24,819 nt of DNA from assembly GCA_051453625.1 (NCBI GenBank), contig JBOZIK010000001.1, positions 181,590,588 to 181,615,406 of the forward strand. The letters are read 5' to 3'. Origin of the DNA: Welwitschia mirabilis (taxonomy: Eukaryota; Gnetophyta; Gnetopsida; Welwitschiales). The notes under the pieces were generated by a model, which made no database searches, was not told where the DNA came from, and was given only the letters and a program-made list of their open reading frames with translations. Position 1 is the first letter of the stretch; every line of letters starts with the position of its first letter. The position numbers were made by a program, and so were the translations under genes. Below are positions 8,769 to 18,716 of this stretch, piece by piece.

Positions 8769-8868
8769 NNNNNNNNNNNNNNNNNNNNNNNNNNNNNNNN
8801 NNNNNNNNNNNNNNNNNNNNNNNNNNNNNNNNNNNNNNNNNNNNNNNNNNNNNNNNNNNNNNNNNNNN
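8769..8868. other. Assembly gap (100 N) between duplicated blocks
   Basis: A gap of conventional size falling exactly at the junction of the two copies of the gag-protease-RT block. The real junction sequence is unknown. Confidence 0.95.
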
Positions 8869-9140
8869 GAATATGGTCATGATCAACAACAAGGCAAGAT
8901 TTCAACCTCAAGGAAGAGCACAGGTGTAACCAACTAGAGGAAGAGGCAGAATTGTTAGACCACTGAGAAACAACCAGATCACCAATGTCAGAAATGTAAA
9001 GTGTTTTCATTTTCAAGGACCCCATTATCTCAGAGAGTGTCCTAAAAAGAAGAAAGGGGATTCTACTCCTTCAGATATCAGTAAGTTATATGCTTCGATT
9101 TCCAAGGAAGGCACCCAACCAGAAGTAATTTTGTAAACTT
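8869..9140 (+). pseudogene. Gag zinc-knuckle region, copy 2
   Basis: The C-terminal end of gag, repeated. It holds KCFHFQGPHYLRECPKKKKG (about 8997-9060), which fits the compact C-x2-C-x3-H-x4-C nucleocapsid zinc knuckle except that the second Cys is Phe. The basic tail and a segment like SKLYASISKEGTQPEVIL lead into the protease. A stop lies near 8927 (CAG/CAA-type to TAA) and another at 9135. The N-terminal gag core is not present in this copy. It is the better preserved of the two zinc-knuckle copies. Confidence 0.75.
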
Positions 9141-9163
9141 TAGGTACGTTATTAAACTTTCCT

Positions 9164-9424
9164 ATGAAACTTTTATTAGATCCTGGTGCATCTGATTCTT
9201 TCATTTCCTATGAGATAGTAAGTAAGATATTCTCAAAACTTTTGAATACTAAGCAATTAATCGTAGAACTTTTAGATGGAAGACAACTAAAAATAATTGG
9301 TAAAACTCCTTTGTGTATGTTGCAAATTAATGATTTAGATTTTAGAATTCAATTTCTAGTTTTGGAGTTGGGTTGCTTTGATATCATTTTAGGAATGAAT
9401 TGGTTGCAAGATAATAAGGCATAG
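9164..9424 (+). pseudogene. Aspartic protease of element A, copy 2 (frame open)
   Basis: An 86-codon uninterrupted frame matching Ty3 retropepsin. Residues 5-10 are LLDPGA, with the catalytic Asp at residue 6. The position normally Ser or Thr is Pro, and the G-A-S-D that follows is kept. Near the end, residues 71-82 read CFDIILGMNWLQ, the conserved I-L-G-M-x-W-L motif that closes the protease fold. The frame then stops at 9425 (TAG), where the polyprotein should read on into RT. Known family role: cleaves gag and pol. The Pro next to the active Asp probably inactivates it. The ATG is an internal residue of a former gag-pol frame, not a true start. Confidence 0.8.
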
Positions 9425-9599
9425 ATAGATTTCTACCATAGAAGAGTATCAGTGATAGATTCTAAAGAAAGAAGAATAAATTTGCCAATCTTGTCAAATC
9501 CTGTGTCTGAACAACTAACAACATGTAGGTAAATGAAAAGAGAAGTTATGCATGGGCAATTTTTTGTGATTACTAAATTTGATCATTCTTTTCAACCTA

Positions 9600-10338
9600 A
9601 ACTAAAATTATTGAATATTCTAGTGGTGTAGGAGTATTTAGATGTTTTTCCAAAAGACCTACTAGGTTGTCCACCCAAAAGGGCAGAGGATTTCGAGATA
9701 ACCCTTAAAGAAGAATCAGAAACAGTTTCAAAAGCACCTTATAGAATGCCTTCTATAGAACTAGTAGAATTAAAGACACAATTAACAGCACTTCTAGATA
9801 AGGAGTTAATTAGACCGAGTATTTCTCCTTGGGTTGCACTAGTTCTATTTATTAAGAAGAAAGATGATGGGTTAAGGTTATGTATGGACTACAAAATGTG
9901 GAACAGGGTGATAGTTAAGAACAACTATCCTTTGCCTAGAATAGAAGACCTTTTTTATTAACTAAAGTTTGTAATTTTTTCCTCAAAAATTAACCTTAAG
10001 TCAGGCTACCACCAACTTAGAATAAAAGAAGAAGACACTTGCAAAATGGCATTTCATACTAGGTATGGTCATTATGAATTCTGAGTAGTATCATTTAAAC
10101 TCACCAATGTGCCTACTACATTTATGATGGTCATGAATAATATTTTTCAGGCTTACCTTGATGAATTTATAGTAGTATTCATTGATGATGTACTTATATA
10201 TTCAACAACCAAAGAAGAGCATAAGAAGCATCTACAAATTGTATTAGAGATGTTGAGAAAAAACCAATTCTATGCCAATTCTAAAAAATGTGAATTTTGG
10301 TTAACTAAGGATAAATTTTTGGACATGTAATATCTAAA
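9600..10338 (+). pseudogene. Reverse transcriptase of element A, broken
   Basis: The RT domain is nearly complete but interrupted. In order: [21 protein letters not shown] (9631 on), [16 protein letters not shown] (9739), [28 protein letters not shown] (9808), [11 protein letters not shown] (9925), [12 protein letters not shown] (about 9990), FIDDVLIYS (10178-10204) and KCEFW (10279). The DD pair is intact within FIDD. The first catalytic Asp, normally in the DL-x-SGYHQL motif, is Asn (gac to aac type). Stops interrupt at 9959 (TAA), at 10082 (TGA, where the family has Trp or similar) and at 10328. A short frame shift occurs near 10320. Domain order and motifs are typical of plant Ty3 chromoviruses. 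Confidence 0.9.
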
Positions 10339-10990
10339 GAAGGAATCACTATGAACAGCGATAAAGTATAGGTAGTGGTAGATTAGCCTAATCCAAAATC
10401 AGTGATAGAGGTAAGAAGTTTTCTTAGTTTATCAGGGTATTATTGAAGGTTCATTTCAAATTATTCTAAGATTGCTATTCCTCTCACAATGTTGTTAAGA
10501 AAGGATCATCCCTTTATATAAATTATCCAATGTGATGAAGCTCTTCGAAAATTGAAGGAAGCACTTGTATCTACGCCTGTTTTAAAAATGGAAAAACCAA
10601 GAAAAATTTATATAGTTTCTATAGATTCTCCTAGGAAAGGATTAGCAATAGTATTAATGCAAGAAGAAAGAGTTATTACTTATGCATTAAGATAGATAAA
10701 GAATCATAAAAAGAATTATCCTATTCATGACTTAGAACTAGCTAATGTAATTCATGCACTTAAAATTTGGAGGCACTACCTATATGGAGAAAGAGTTGAA
10801 ATATGAACGAATCATAAGAGCCTTAAGTACATTCATGCTCAACACAATCTAAATCTGAGATAGAGGAGATGTAGAGAATTTTTGTAGGATTTTGATTTAA
10901 CAATAAATTACCATGAGGGAAAATCCAACGTTGTTGTCGATGCATTGAGTAAAAGGAGATATTTTCTTAGTTGCATGAGATCATAGAAGG
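10339..10990 (+). pseudogene. RNase H of element A, broken
   Basis: The thumb/connection and RNase H region. It shows IEVRSFLSLSGYY, FISNYSKIA, then IYIVSIDSPRKGLAIVLMQE (about 10600-10665), [31 protein letters not shown] (about 10710-10805), TNHKSLKYI (10807-10833) and NYHEGKSNVVVDALSKR (10907-10960). Of the four expected acidic residues, the first Asp, the Glu in DLELA and the last Asp in VVDALS are present. The Asp normally in T-D-H-K is Asn (codon 10810-10812). In-frame stops lie near 10369, 10384, 10518, 10693 and 10804. Known role: degrades RNA of the RNA:DNA hybrid. Confidence 0.85.
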
Positions 10991-11139
10991 ATTTATTCAA
11001 AATGATTTATGATTCACAACAAGATTGCCATCTTTACAGGAAGGTAAGAGAAGAAGGAATTGAAGGATTTATTATATCAACTAATGAAATTGTTTATTAT
11101 TTAGAAAGAATTATAATATCGAATGAGGATCAAGTAAAA

Positions 11140-11888
11140 AAAAAATCATTTTTAAGGAGTTCCATGGTACTTGATATGCTATTAATCCAGGAGTTAACAA
11201 TATGTATAGGGATATCAAACAATACTTCTGGTAGCTATATATGAAGTCTTAGATTGTAGATTATATAGCAAAATACATGACTTGCTAATTAGTAAAGGCT
11301 AAACATCAACACCTAGCTAGACTTTTATACTGTCATAACATTCTAGAGTGGAAATGAAAAGTAGTTGGGATGGATTTTATTATAGGTCTACTAAATTTAA
11401 AGAAAGGATATGATTCCATTCTTATAATAACTAATCTATTAACTAAGAGTACATACTTTTGTCTAGTTAAGACAACCGATTCATCTAAAAGAATTGTCAA
11501 GGAATATGTTAGAAGCATTGTTATATTACATGAGATATCAAAGTGGATCATTTCTGATAGAGATACTAAGTTTACATCAAGATTTTGGACTTTTTTCCAT
11601 CATGAATTAGGAACAAATTTAAATTTAAGCATAGCATTTAACCCTCAGACGGATGGTCAAACTAAAAGAATAAACCAATTCTTGGAGGATTTATTGAGAT
11701 CTGTAATTCTAGATTTTAGAGGATCTTGGATGAATCATTCAGCATTGGCAGAATTCACCTACAATAATAGTCATCAAGAGTTGATTATTTGTGCTCCTTT
11801 TAAAGCCTTATATGGTAGGATATGTAGGACTCCTATTACATGGTTTGATGTAACTGACAAGAGACTATTAAGGGTTTCATCCACTTAA
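11140..11888 (+). pseudogene. Integrase of element A, broken, catalytic Glu replaced
   Basis: The N-terminal zinc domain (about 11150-11330) is riddled with stops. Its second His is Asn (INPG) and one of its Cys is Tyr (KYMTC). From 11370 a 172-codon frame is open through the catalytic core: MDFIIG (first Asp, residue 2), KWIISDRDTKF (second Asp, residue 63), PQTDGQTKR (residue 99 is Lys, where the D-D-35-E Glu belongs), EDLLRSVILDFRGSWMNHSALAEFTYNNS, and ALYGRICRTPITWFDV. The spacing of 35 residues between residues 63 and 99 confirms that position 99 is the active-site Glu; codon 11664-11666 is AAA in place of GAA/GAG. The ATG at 11370 is an internal residue. The sequence is close to Del/Tekay integrases as I know them. 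Confidence 0.9.
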
Positions 11889-12364
11889 GATCTTGAAGAG
11901 AAGATAAGATTGATTTGAAATAGGTTAAAGATGGTCAAAGATCGCTAATCTAAGTCTTTAGATTTGGCAAGAAAGGGAAACTCGCACCAAGATTCATAGG
12001 GCCCTGTTAAATTATTAAGAGGATTTGACTTGTTGCTTATGAATTGGCTTTACCACCTCATCTATCCATGCTTCATAATGTCTGTCATCTATTTTTATTA
12101 AGGAGATGCTTAGCTAATAAATCTAAGGTAATCCCTGATCAAGAAGTTAACATACTTCTAGACTATTTGATTAGAGTTCAACTGGTTAAAATTCTTGATC
12201 AAAAGCAAATGGTTTTAAGAGGAAAAACTATGCCTTTATACAAAGTCTAGTGGTCAAATCAATCTATGGATGAAGCAACTTGGAAAACAAACATAGATAT
12301 TAATCAATAGAGATCTGATCTTTTAGAAAGTTTTGAGGATAAAACTTCTTAAGGAGTTGAGAAA
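11889..12364 (+). pseudogene. Integrase C-terminus and chromodomain-like tail, broken
   Basis: A segment like IRLI...RLK (about 11905-11930) is followed abruptly by RFGKKGKLAPRFIGP-type residues (about 11960-12005, frames shifted). Some 30 residues usual between them are missing, which suggests a deletion near 11950. Then come VAYELALPPHLSMLHNVCHLFLLRRCL (12030-12115), VKILDQKQMVLRGKTMPLYKV (12184-12247), a TAG stop at 12248, and WSNQSMDEATW (12251-12283). The last two blocks form the chromodomain-like end of plant chromoviruses, thought to steer integration to heterochromatin. The frame ends near 12352, just before the purine tract. Confidence 0.75.
12351..12364 (+). promoter_or_regulatory. 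Polypurine tract of element A
   Basis: AAGGAGTTGAGAAA lies directly upstream of the TG of the 3' LTR. It is purine-rich except for two T, and sits where plus-strand priming occurs in LTR elements. The position is certain; function is inferred. Confidence 0.65.
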
Positions 12365-13389
12365 TGTCACATCCAAATTTTTATGTTTCTTATAAAATTT
12401 GCAAGTTTATGTCTAATGAAATTTTTGGAAAATTTTGATTTACTTGAAACCCCTAATTGTTTTAAATGCTATGATTCTTGAAATATAGTTTTATTAAATT
12501 GCAATATGAATACCCTTTTTAGTAAATGTTTGTATTTAATTTTCATATGCTCTTGTAGTAAAAATGATTTCTTTTATTTACTTATGTAATCATGCTGAAA
12601 TAAATGTATATTATGGAGACATGTTATTTATCTTTTTTCTTCATTATTAAATGTGAAGCATTATCTTGATTATATTATTAAAAAAACCTCATGGCCAAGC
12701 AATCTTTTATAATATGTTATGTAACCCCTCTCTTTACCATCACCTCATGTTGTATCCTTTTGTATTCTTGAGATTTTTTAATTCACTCATGTTCTCTCAC
12801 TTCAAATAGAGTCCTTTTTTCCTTAAGTCTAGTTTTGTTCTTCTAAAACAGTCTTGTCATGAAACCTTTGGAGCTTAGGAGGATTAGGAGTTGTAAAACA
12901 CTTGAAAGATCTTCAAACAATGAACTTACAGGTATGGTTCTATACTTTCATGCTCCCTTACTGGTCCTTTCTTATGCATTCTATATTAAAGTTATCATGT
13001 TTATGTATGGTTATTTACTTTCTTGCTTATTTGTTGATCCTTTCTTATGCAATTTTTATTGAAATCATCATGTTTTTGTATGGTTTTATTTTTGGTATTT
13101 TCTTGATGATCCTCTTGTATTTATTTATTTATTAAGATCGATGCGTATGTATTTTCTGTAAGTCAGTTTTGTTGCTTGAATAAGAGAAACTCTATGTTAA
13201 AGCATATTTTATCTTTATATACATTTCCTTAACATCTTGAAGTTATCTTCTTGTATAAGATGAAAAATTATGACTAAATCTATTGTAATCATCTTGTAAT
13301 CTGCTTTTTAACTCTTGTCGAGATGCTATGTCATGATAAATCTTTTCTTAGCTTCATGACATCATCTTTTTGGATCTATGATTATGGAT

Positions 13390-13556
13390 TTTCCACAAAT
13401 CACTGATTGAGCTAGTGGAGTTCATAGATCACCAAATGAGACAGTGAAGAGAGAATCCCATAGATTATCAAATGAGGCAGTGGAGATATTATATTACCAC
13501 AAATCACTGAATGAGGTAGTGGGCTTTATAGATCGCTGAAAGAGGTAGTGAAATTA
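13390..13556 (+). repeat. Hairpin minisatellite in 3' LTR, part 1
   Basis: Degenerate units such as AAATCACTGAATGAGG followed by TAGTGG, homologous to 3981-4405. The array continues after the gap at about 14470-14530. Confidence 0.75.
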
Positions 13557-13568
13557 ATGATGATTGAG

Positions 13569-13572
<4 letters not shown>

Positions 13573-13613
<41 letters not shown>
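13573..13613 (+). repeat. (TA)n microsatellite
   Basis: About twenty TA units. A near-identical tract with the same flanks lies at 14419-14459, across the gap. Confidence 0.95.
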
Positions 13614-13618
<5 letters not shown>

Positions 13619-13650
13619 CAGTATAATAGATTTAAAAAATAGTTAGTTTA

Positions 13651-14407
13651 NNNNNNNNNNNNNNNNNNNNNNNNNNNNNNNNNNNNNNNNNNNNNNNNNN
13701 NNNNNNNNNNNNNNNNNNNNNNNNNNNNNNNNNNNNNNNNNNNNNNNNNNNNNNNNNNNNNNNNNNNNNNNNNNNNNNNNNNNNNNNNNNNNNNNNNNNN
13801 NNNNNNNNNNNNNNNNNNNNNNNNNNNNNNNNNNNNNNNNNNNNNNNNNNNNNNNNNNNNNNNNNNNNNNNNNNNNNNNNNNNNNNNNNNNNNNNNNNNN
13901 NNNNNNNNNNNNNNNNNNNNNNNNNNNNNNNNNNNNNNNNNNNNNNNNNNNNNNNNNNNNNNNNNNNNNNNNNNNNNNNNNNNNNNNNNNNNNNNNNNNN
14001 NNNNNNNNNNNNNNNNNNNNNNNNNNNNNNNNNNNNNNNNNNNNNNNNNNNNNNNNNNNNNNNNNNNNNNNNNNNNNNNNNNNNNNNNNNNNNNNNNNNN
14101 NNNNNNNNNNNNNNNNNNNNNNNNNNNNNNNNNNNNNNNNNNNNNNNNNNNNNNNNNNNNNNNNNNNNNNNNNNNNNNNNNNNNNNNNNNNNNNNNNNNN
14201 NNNNNNNNNNNNNNNNNNNNNNNNNNNNNNNNNNNNNNNNNNNNNNNNNNNNNNNNNNNNNNNNNNNNNNNNNNNNNNNNNNNNNNNNNNNNNNNNNNNN
14301 NNNNNNNNNNNNNNNNNNNNNNNNNNNNNNNNNNNNNNNNNNNNNNNNNNNNNNNNNNNNNNNNNNNNNNNNNNNNNNNNNNNNNNNNNNNNNNNNNNNN
14401 NNNNNNN
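13651..14407. other. Assembly gap (757 N)
   Basis: Left flank 13562-13624 and right flank from 14408 repeat the same words: GATTGAGATTTTA, then (TA)n, then TTATATCAGTAT. The estimated size is therefore suspect. Confidence 0.95.
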
Positions 14408-14414
14408 GATTGAG

Positions 14415-14418
<4 letters not shown>

Positions 14419-14459
<41 letters not shown>
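14419..14459 (+). repeat. (TA)n microsatellite, right of gap
   Basis: About twenty TA units, apparently the same locus as 13573-13613 assembled twice, or two alleles or units of it. Confidence 0.9.
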
Positions 14460-14464
<5 letters not shown>

Positions 14465-14469
14465 CAGTA

Positions 14470-14530
14470 TCATAGATTGCCAAATGAGGTAGTGGACTTC
14501 ACAGATTATCAAACGAGGCAGTGAAGTTAA
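14470..14530 (+). repeat. Hairpin minisatellite in 3' LTR, part 2
   Basis: Two units, AGATTGCCAAATGAGG and AGATTATCAAACGAGG, each followed by (T/C)AGTG, continuing the array interrupted at 13556. Confidence 0.7.
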
Positions 14531-17003
14531 TGATGACTGAGATTTTATATATTATATTTGATATTCTTGTTTATAACCATGAGCTCATTATCCATGGTAT
14601 ATATTTAAATTTCTTAGAATCTTGATTTATCATTCTGTCTTAATTCATGATAAATCTTATTAAAATACCTATTCTTGCCTGGGCCATACTGGGGGCTATG
14701 AAATTTTCACAATTCTCATTCCATATCTTTTTATGATAGGTAGAAAATCTGGTGTCTTATTACTAAGATGGCATAATGGATCATTGGATCTAAAATGATG
14801 GAAAAATCCTCTAATTAATTATATCTCTTAGGGTATTAAAGTGAATTACCTAAACACATGAACAATCACTATGTTAATTATTATTTTGATGAGAGATAGA
14901 TTTTATGTATTTATAAGTGTGTGGCTTGCAGTATTGGAGTATACTTTGAAATTTATTGATACATGAAATGATGATTTTCCTTCTTGAAATATTGCAATAA
15001 AACTTATTATTTAAAGGTCAATTTTTCAGTTATTATTTGATGAATTTATTAAGATCTTAAATCTTGCCCATGAATTTATGAGATATTATTTATTATCAAA
15101 TGGAAAGATTGTAAAGTGTGAGAATCTTTTAAAGATCTTAAAATTTTATATATTATTATTATACAGAAGTGGAAAATTTTGTTGCAATGTTTTATTAAAA
15201 AAATCTTGATAAAGATTCACAACTAAATGAAGTTTTCCTTTAGCCTATTTATTCTCAATAAATTATCCATTATGTGGAAAAGACCCCCTCTCCCCCTAAA
15301 CAAGGAATTAATACCCAAGAATTGGGAGTTATCCTTTCCTCCTTAAAGGTTATTAAGGATTGGAAAATGAACATTAAGTAAGCCCCTCAAGTTGACATAA
15401 TGTTTAAAATAATGGATTAAATGTAAGAAAAGGTAATGCCCCTCAAATTGATTTAATGCTTTAAATGATGGATTTAATGGAAGAAATGGGGAGTACTATT
15501 TAACAAATTTGAGGGCCATTATGTTCATAGTAGGATTTGAACTGCTATCCTTTCTATTTACATAATTACCTCTTACCACTAAGCTATTAACCTATTATTG
15601 AGAAAAGAGTGTTATCATTTCATATGAACTAAACACTGGGATAGTTGACATTGAACATTTAGTATTTAATGCAAAAAAGAGGGCTTAAGGCTAAGCATTT
15701 GAAAATCTCCAATGCACTGTTTTAATAATGAGAGCTAAACATTTTGTAGCTTCTTAATGTGCCATGCAAGTTGATAGGAGAGAGGGTAGGTTGTAAACGT
15801 TGGGCATTGATAGATGTCATTCACTTTCGTCATTGATAAGACATTTTCATCAATTGCTTCTAAATGCTACTTTGAACTACAACACCAAAGAAAATGCCCA
15901 TCCTTGAAACATCTTCAATTAAAAGAAGGAGGCCTTATCTAATCAATTCACACCTGAAAAGTTCTTGCCCATTAAAATGATTGAATTACATGTTTATCTT
16001 CCAGCGTTTCAGTTTCTGTTAGAGTTTATGGTTAACCCAATACATAAATCATGTCAGTAGTTAAATTCTTGGGAATTTCATCTCTATTTTCTCAATTATT
16101 ATTTTTTATTGCATTTTGTAATACCTTCTAGCATTCAGTGAAATTGTATTAAGCTGAATTGTTTTCAAATCATTCATTTATCTTTCTTCCTAGTGCACTT
16201 CTTCCTGCAAATGCTATTTTTTTCTCTTATAAGGATCAATTCTTGGCTAAATTTTAGTAATTTACCTCCTAGTAAAAAATTTTTCTTACTTGTGAACTAT
16301 GCTTTTATGTTATCTTTGATCTCGCATTTCATTCAAGCATGCTCTCATCATTGCAATCCCTTTGATTGAATTCCAGTGTCGTTTACGTAAGATGAAACCC
16401 TACTAGCATGATCTAAATATTCATCTCTCATAATAGATACTATTTTGCTTTCAATCCCTTTCAGCATTAGGCTTCATAGCATACTAGTTAAGTCAGTTGG
16501 TTTCCTTTGCATAGGTCATTGAATCAATTCCTAGCACATGCCCTGTTTAAAAAATTTGTTCTCCTTTCTTTTAAGTCACATATTAAATATTTATATTTCC
16601 CCATAACTCCTAATTAGGAATCATACAATCTTCATTATTAAAATTCTTGTGGTAAAGAAATTTTCTAGGTTTAATGTTCATTTCAAACATTTAATCTAAG
16701 TTAAATTTTAACTCATTTAATTAAATCTTCTAATTAGAGAAAAAATACCCTCCAACTAGATATTTCCTTAAATATTTCTCGTAATCTTCTCTCTTACCCA
16801 ACCCTATTTATCAATGGACCATATTTGAGTACTAGAAGTTTAGGATGAAGTATGAAATTTACCTTTATTGTAAGGATGTGGGGATTTTCATTTGGTATTA
16901 GAGTGTTAAAGTTTGAAAGATTTTCAACTGTAAAAATTTAGGACATTACAATTTGGTATGAGAGCTACATGAGGTTTATAAATGTGAAAATGAGGATTTT
17001 ATA

Positions 17004-17008
17004 GAATG
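17004..17008 (+). repeat. Target-site duplication of element A, right copy
   Basis: GAATG, identical to 2784-2788. Beyond it the B1 LTR resumes with ACAGGATCTTTTTAAG, matching ACATGATCTTCTTGAG after the equivalent site in the B1 3' LTR (from 23262). Confidence 0.9.
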
Positions 17009-17056
17009 ACAGGATCTTTTTAAGTATAAACATTTGCACAAATACATACTACAACA
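17009..17056 (+). repeat. B1 5' LTR, last 48 bp
   Basis: CATTTGCACAAATA matches the B1 3' LTR at 23284-23297. The LTR ends in CAACA at 17056, where similarity to the 3' LTR stops. Confidence 0.85.
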
Positions 17057-17059
17057 AAT

Positions 17060-17077
17060 TGATATCATTACTGGGAA
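17060..17077 (+). promoter_or_regulatory. Decayed primer-binding site (tRNA-Asp type) of B1
   Basis: TGATATCATTACTGGGAA agrees with the complement of the plant tRNA-Asp 3' end at 10 of 18 positions, and all eight differences are transitions. The matching B2 site (1009-1026) is less decayed. Confidence 0.65.
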
Positions 17078-17735
17078 AGGCTACTAAGAAATATGAGTAT
17101 TATTTTTGTTTGAGTGAGTACATCAAATTTTCATTTGGTTATTTATCCATAGCAATATTGTATTTTAATTAGAAACTATAGGTTTTCTATTTGCAGTTTT
17201 TTAGTTTTAGTTTCAAGATTAAAATAACTATCATTTCTTTTATTATTTTCACAATAGTTAGGATGAAAATATTGATTTCAATTTTTATTTTTAATTTTTA
17301 TTTTTCTATTTTGATTTTCTATAATAAAATTAGTCTCTGTCATCTCCTTTGTCATCTAGATGATCAGGAGAATGACAACCTATGTTTTTCTAGTTTTTAA
17401 TTTTCTACTCTACTAAATTTTTATTTCTACTTTTTATACATGTTACCTCTTTTATCTTTTCCATAATAGTTAGAATGATAGACTATTATTTTTTAATGAT
17501 ATGGTGAATCTAAAAAAGAAGTATCAGAGAGAAAGGCTATTTATAGAAAAGAACATTAGATAAGAATTGGTAAACTTCAAAAATGAATCAAAGAAGAAAT
17601 CTCCAAGTACATATAATATTTCTTTTAAATTTATTTTTTCTGAATTAGATCCCATTAAATAAAATATTAAAGAAAATTAATTTACAATGTTGAGCATTTT
17701 CCAAAAGAAAAAGCAAGTTGCAAGGTTTTTAACCC
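17078..17735 (+). other. Leader of B1
   Basis: T-rich untranslated stretch, homologous by eye to the B2 leader (331-1008). It contains GGCTACTAAGAAATA and GAGTACATC near its start, and a TCATCTAGATGAT palindrome near 17350. The 69-codon frame at 17191 is F/I-rich, low-complexity translation of T-rich DNA and not a gene. Confidence 0.6.
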
Positions 17736-17739
17736 CTAG

Positions 17740-18716
17740 TCCTAATGCAAACCTTACCCTAAGGGAATTACTAGCTAATAGAAAATAAGAGATTTAAACT
17801 CCTTTTGATCTATTCCTAGGAGATGATGCTGAGCTAAATAACCTATGAAATATTTAATGGTAAATATGACGAGGATCCCCTCTAACACATTGTAGACATA
17901 GAACAATTAATTATTACCTCCAGAAATGGAAAGAAGAGGATTAGCAATAGAACATACATGATAATCTTTCCCATGACATTAAAAGGAAGAGCTAAAAATT
18001 GGATAAAAACCATATTCCACAAAAGTTTAAAATATTGAATTCAAGTTAAGAGGCTTTCATTAAAAGATACATGAGTGAAGAAACCATTAAAAAAAGGAAA
18101 AAGAAAGTAAAAAAATTTTAACAACAACCAAATGAGGATTATGCTTCCACATATGAATGTTTCTTTATAGAAATTCACTCTCATCTAGTAGACACTTTTT
18201 CATAAGAAGATCTAGTTAACTATTTTTATAGTGGGTTAAACCACAACATAAAAAAACTTGTAGATTTCTCTTATGGTGGAAAACTTATAAACCTTAAATT
18301 GGAAAATGCTTAAAAAATATTAGAATAACTTTTGGAGGTTAGTCAAACTTAGCCAAGATCCAAATAAAACCACATTTTAGGACAACTCATCAAAGATTTA
18401 AAAGATATTAAACAAGAAAAGGAATTGAAAGACAATCCTAAAAATTTGATTAAAAATTTCACAGCAAACTTAAAGAAATATACTAAAATGATTTTAGATT
18501 CCAAAATAGCAACTAAGAAGAATGTTGTGCCAACATATGATTTATGTAAGGATAATTATCATATTACTAAGGATTGTCCACTTTCATTAACATACAAAAA
18601 GAAAATACATAAAGAAGTTTGTGCTTTTAATCAAAAATTTTCAAGCTTCAAAAAGCAAAATCAGGCACAACCTAGGTTGAACACACATTTTCAAAAAAAG
18701 TTTTCAAGCTTTTAAA
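17740..18716 (+). pseudogene. gag: Gag of B1, Athila-like, broken
   Basis: Segments in order: LTLRELLANRK (about 17752), PFDLFLGDDAEL (17801), IFNGKYDEDPL (17850), TLKGRAKNWIKTI (17979-18015), IKRYMSEETIKK (about 18057), then YASTYECFFIEIHSHLVDTFS and EDLVNYFYSGLNHNIKKLVDFSYGG (18211-18275). The F-Y-x-G-L-x...V-D-x...G-G pattern is characteristic of Athila gag as I know it. The last part is open for 96 codons (18425-18715). It contains a zinc-knuckle remnant, YDLCKDNYHITKDCP (about 18535-18580), whose first Cys is Tyr, and a basic, Gln-rich tail. Stops and frameshifts are numerous. B2 carries the N-terminal part of the same gag at 1-330. Confidence 0.8.

Larger units (their letters stand above)
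2789..17003 (+). mobile_element. Del/Tekay-like Ty3 chromovirus, element A
   Basis: A full-length but dead LTR retrotransposon: 5' LTR 2789-6905, primer site 6909-6920, gag, protease, RT, RNase H, integrase, chromodomain-like tail, purine tract 12351-12364, and 3' LTR 12365-17003. Very long LTRs (about 3.9 kb of non-N sequence each), an initiator-Met primer site, integrase after RNase H and a chromodomain-type C terminus all fit the Del/Tekay lineage. The 5-bp target duplication fixes both ends. A 125-bp LTR sample differs at about a dozen positions by eye. The terminal CA of the 3' LTR has become TA. Confidence 0.9.
12365..17003 (+). repeat. 3' LTR of element A
   Basis: Starts TGTCACATCC and ends TTATA, where the 5' copy has TTACA. 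It contains the minisatellite (13390-13556 and 14470-14530), two long (TA)n tracts, the 757-N gap, the tRNA-like words, and the two inner primer-site-like motifs (16893-16904 and 16954-16965). From 14800 to 16460 there is only sequence shared with the 5' LTR, with no gene. Confidence 0.9.

Noticed and set aside
11333-11551. 72-codon minus-strand frame
   Set aside because: It is antisense to the integrase catalytic core.
17191-17400. 69-codon F/I-rich frame, possible membrane peptide
   Set aside because: It comes from T-rich leader DNA of low complexity, and the B2 copy of the leader does not preserve it.
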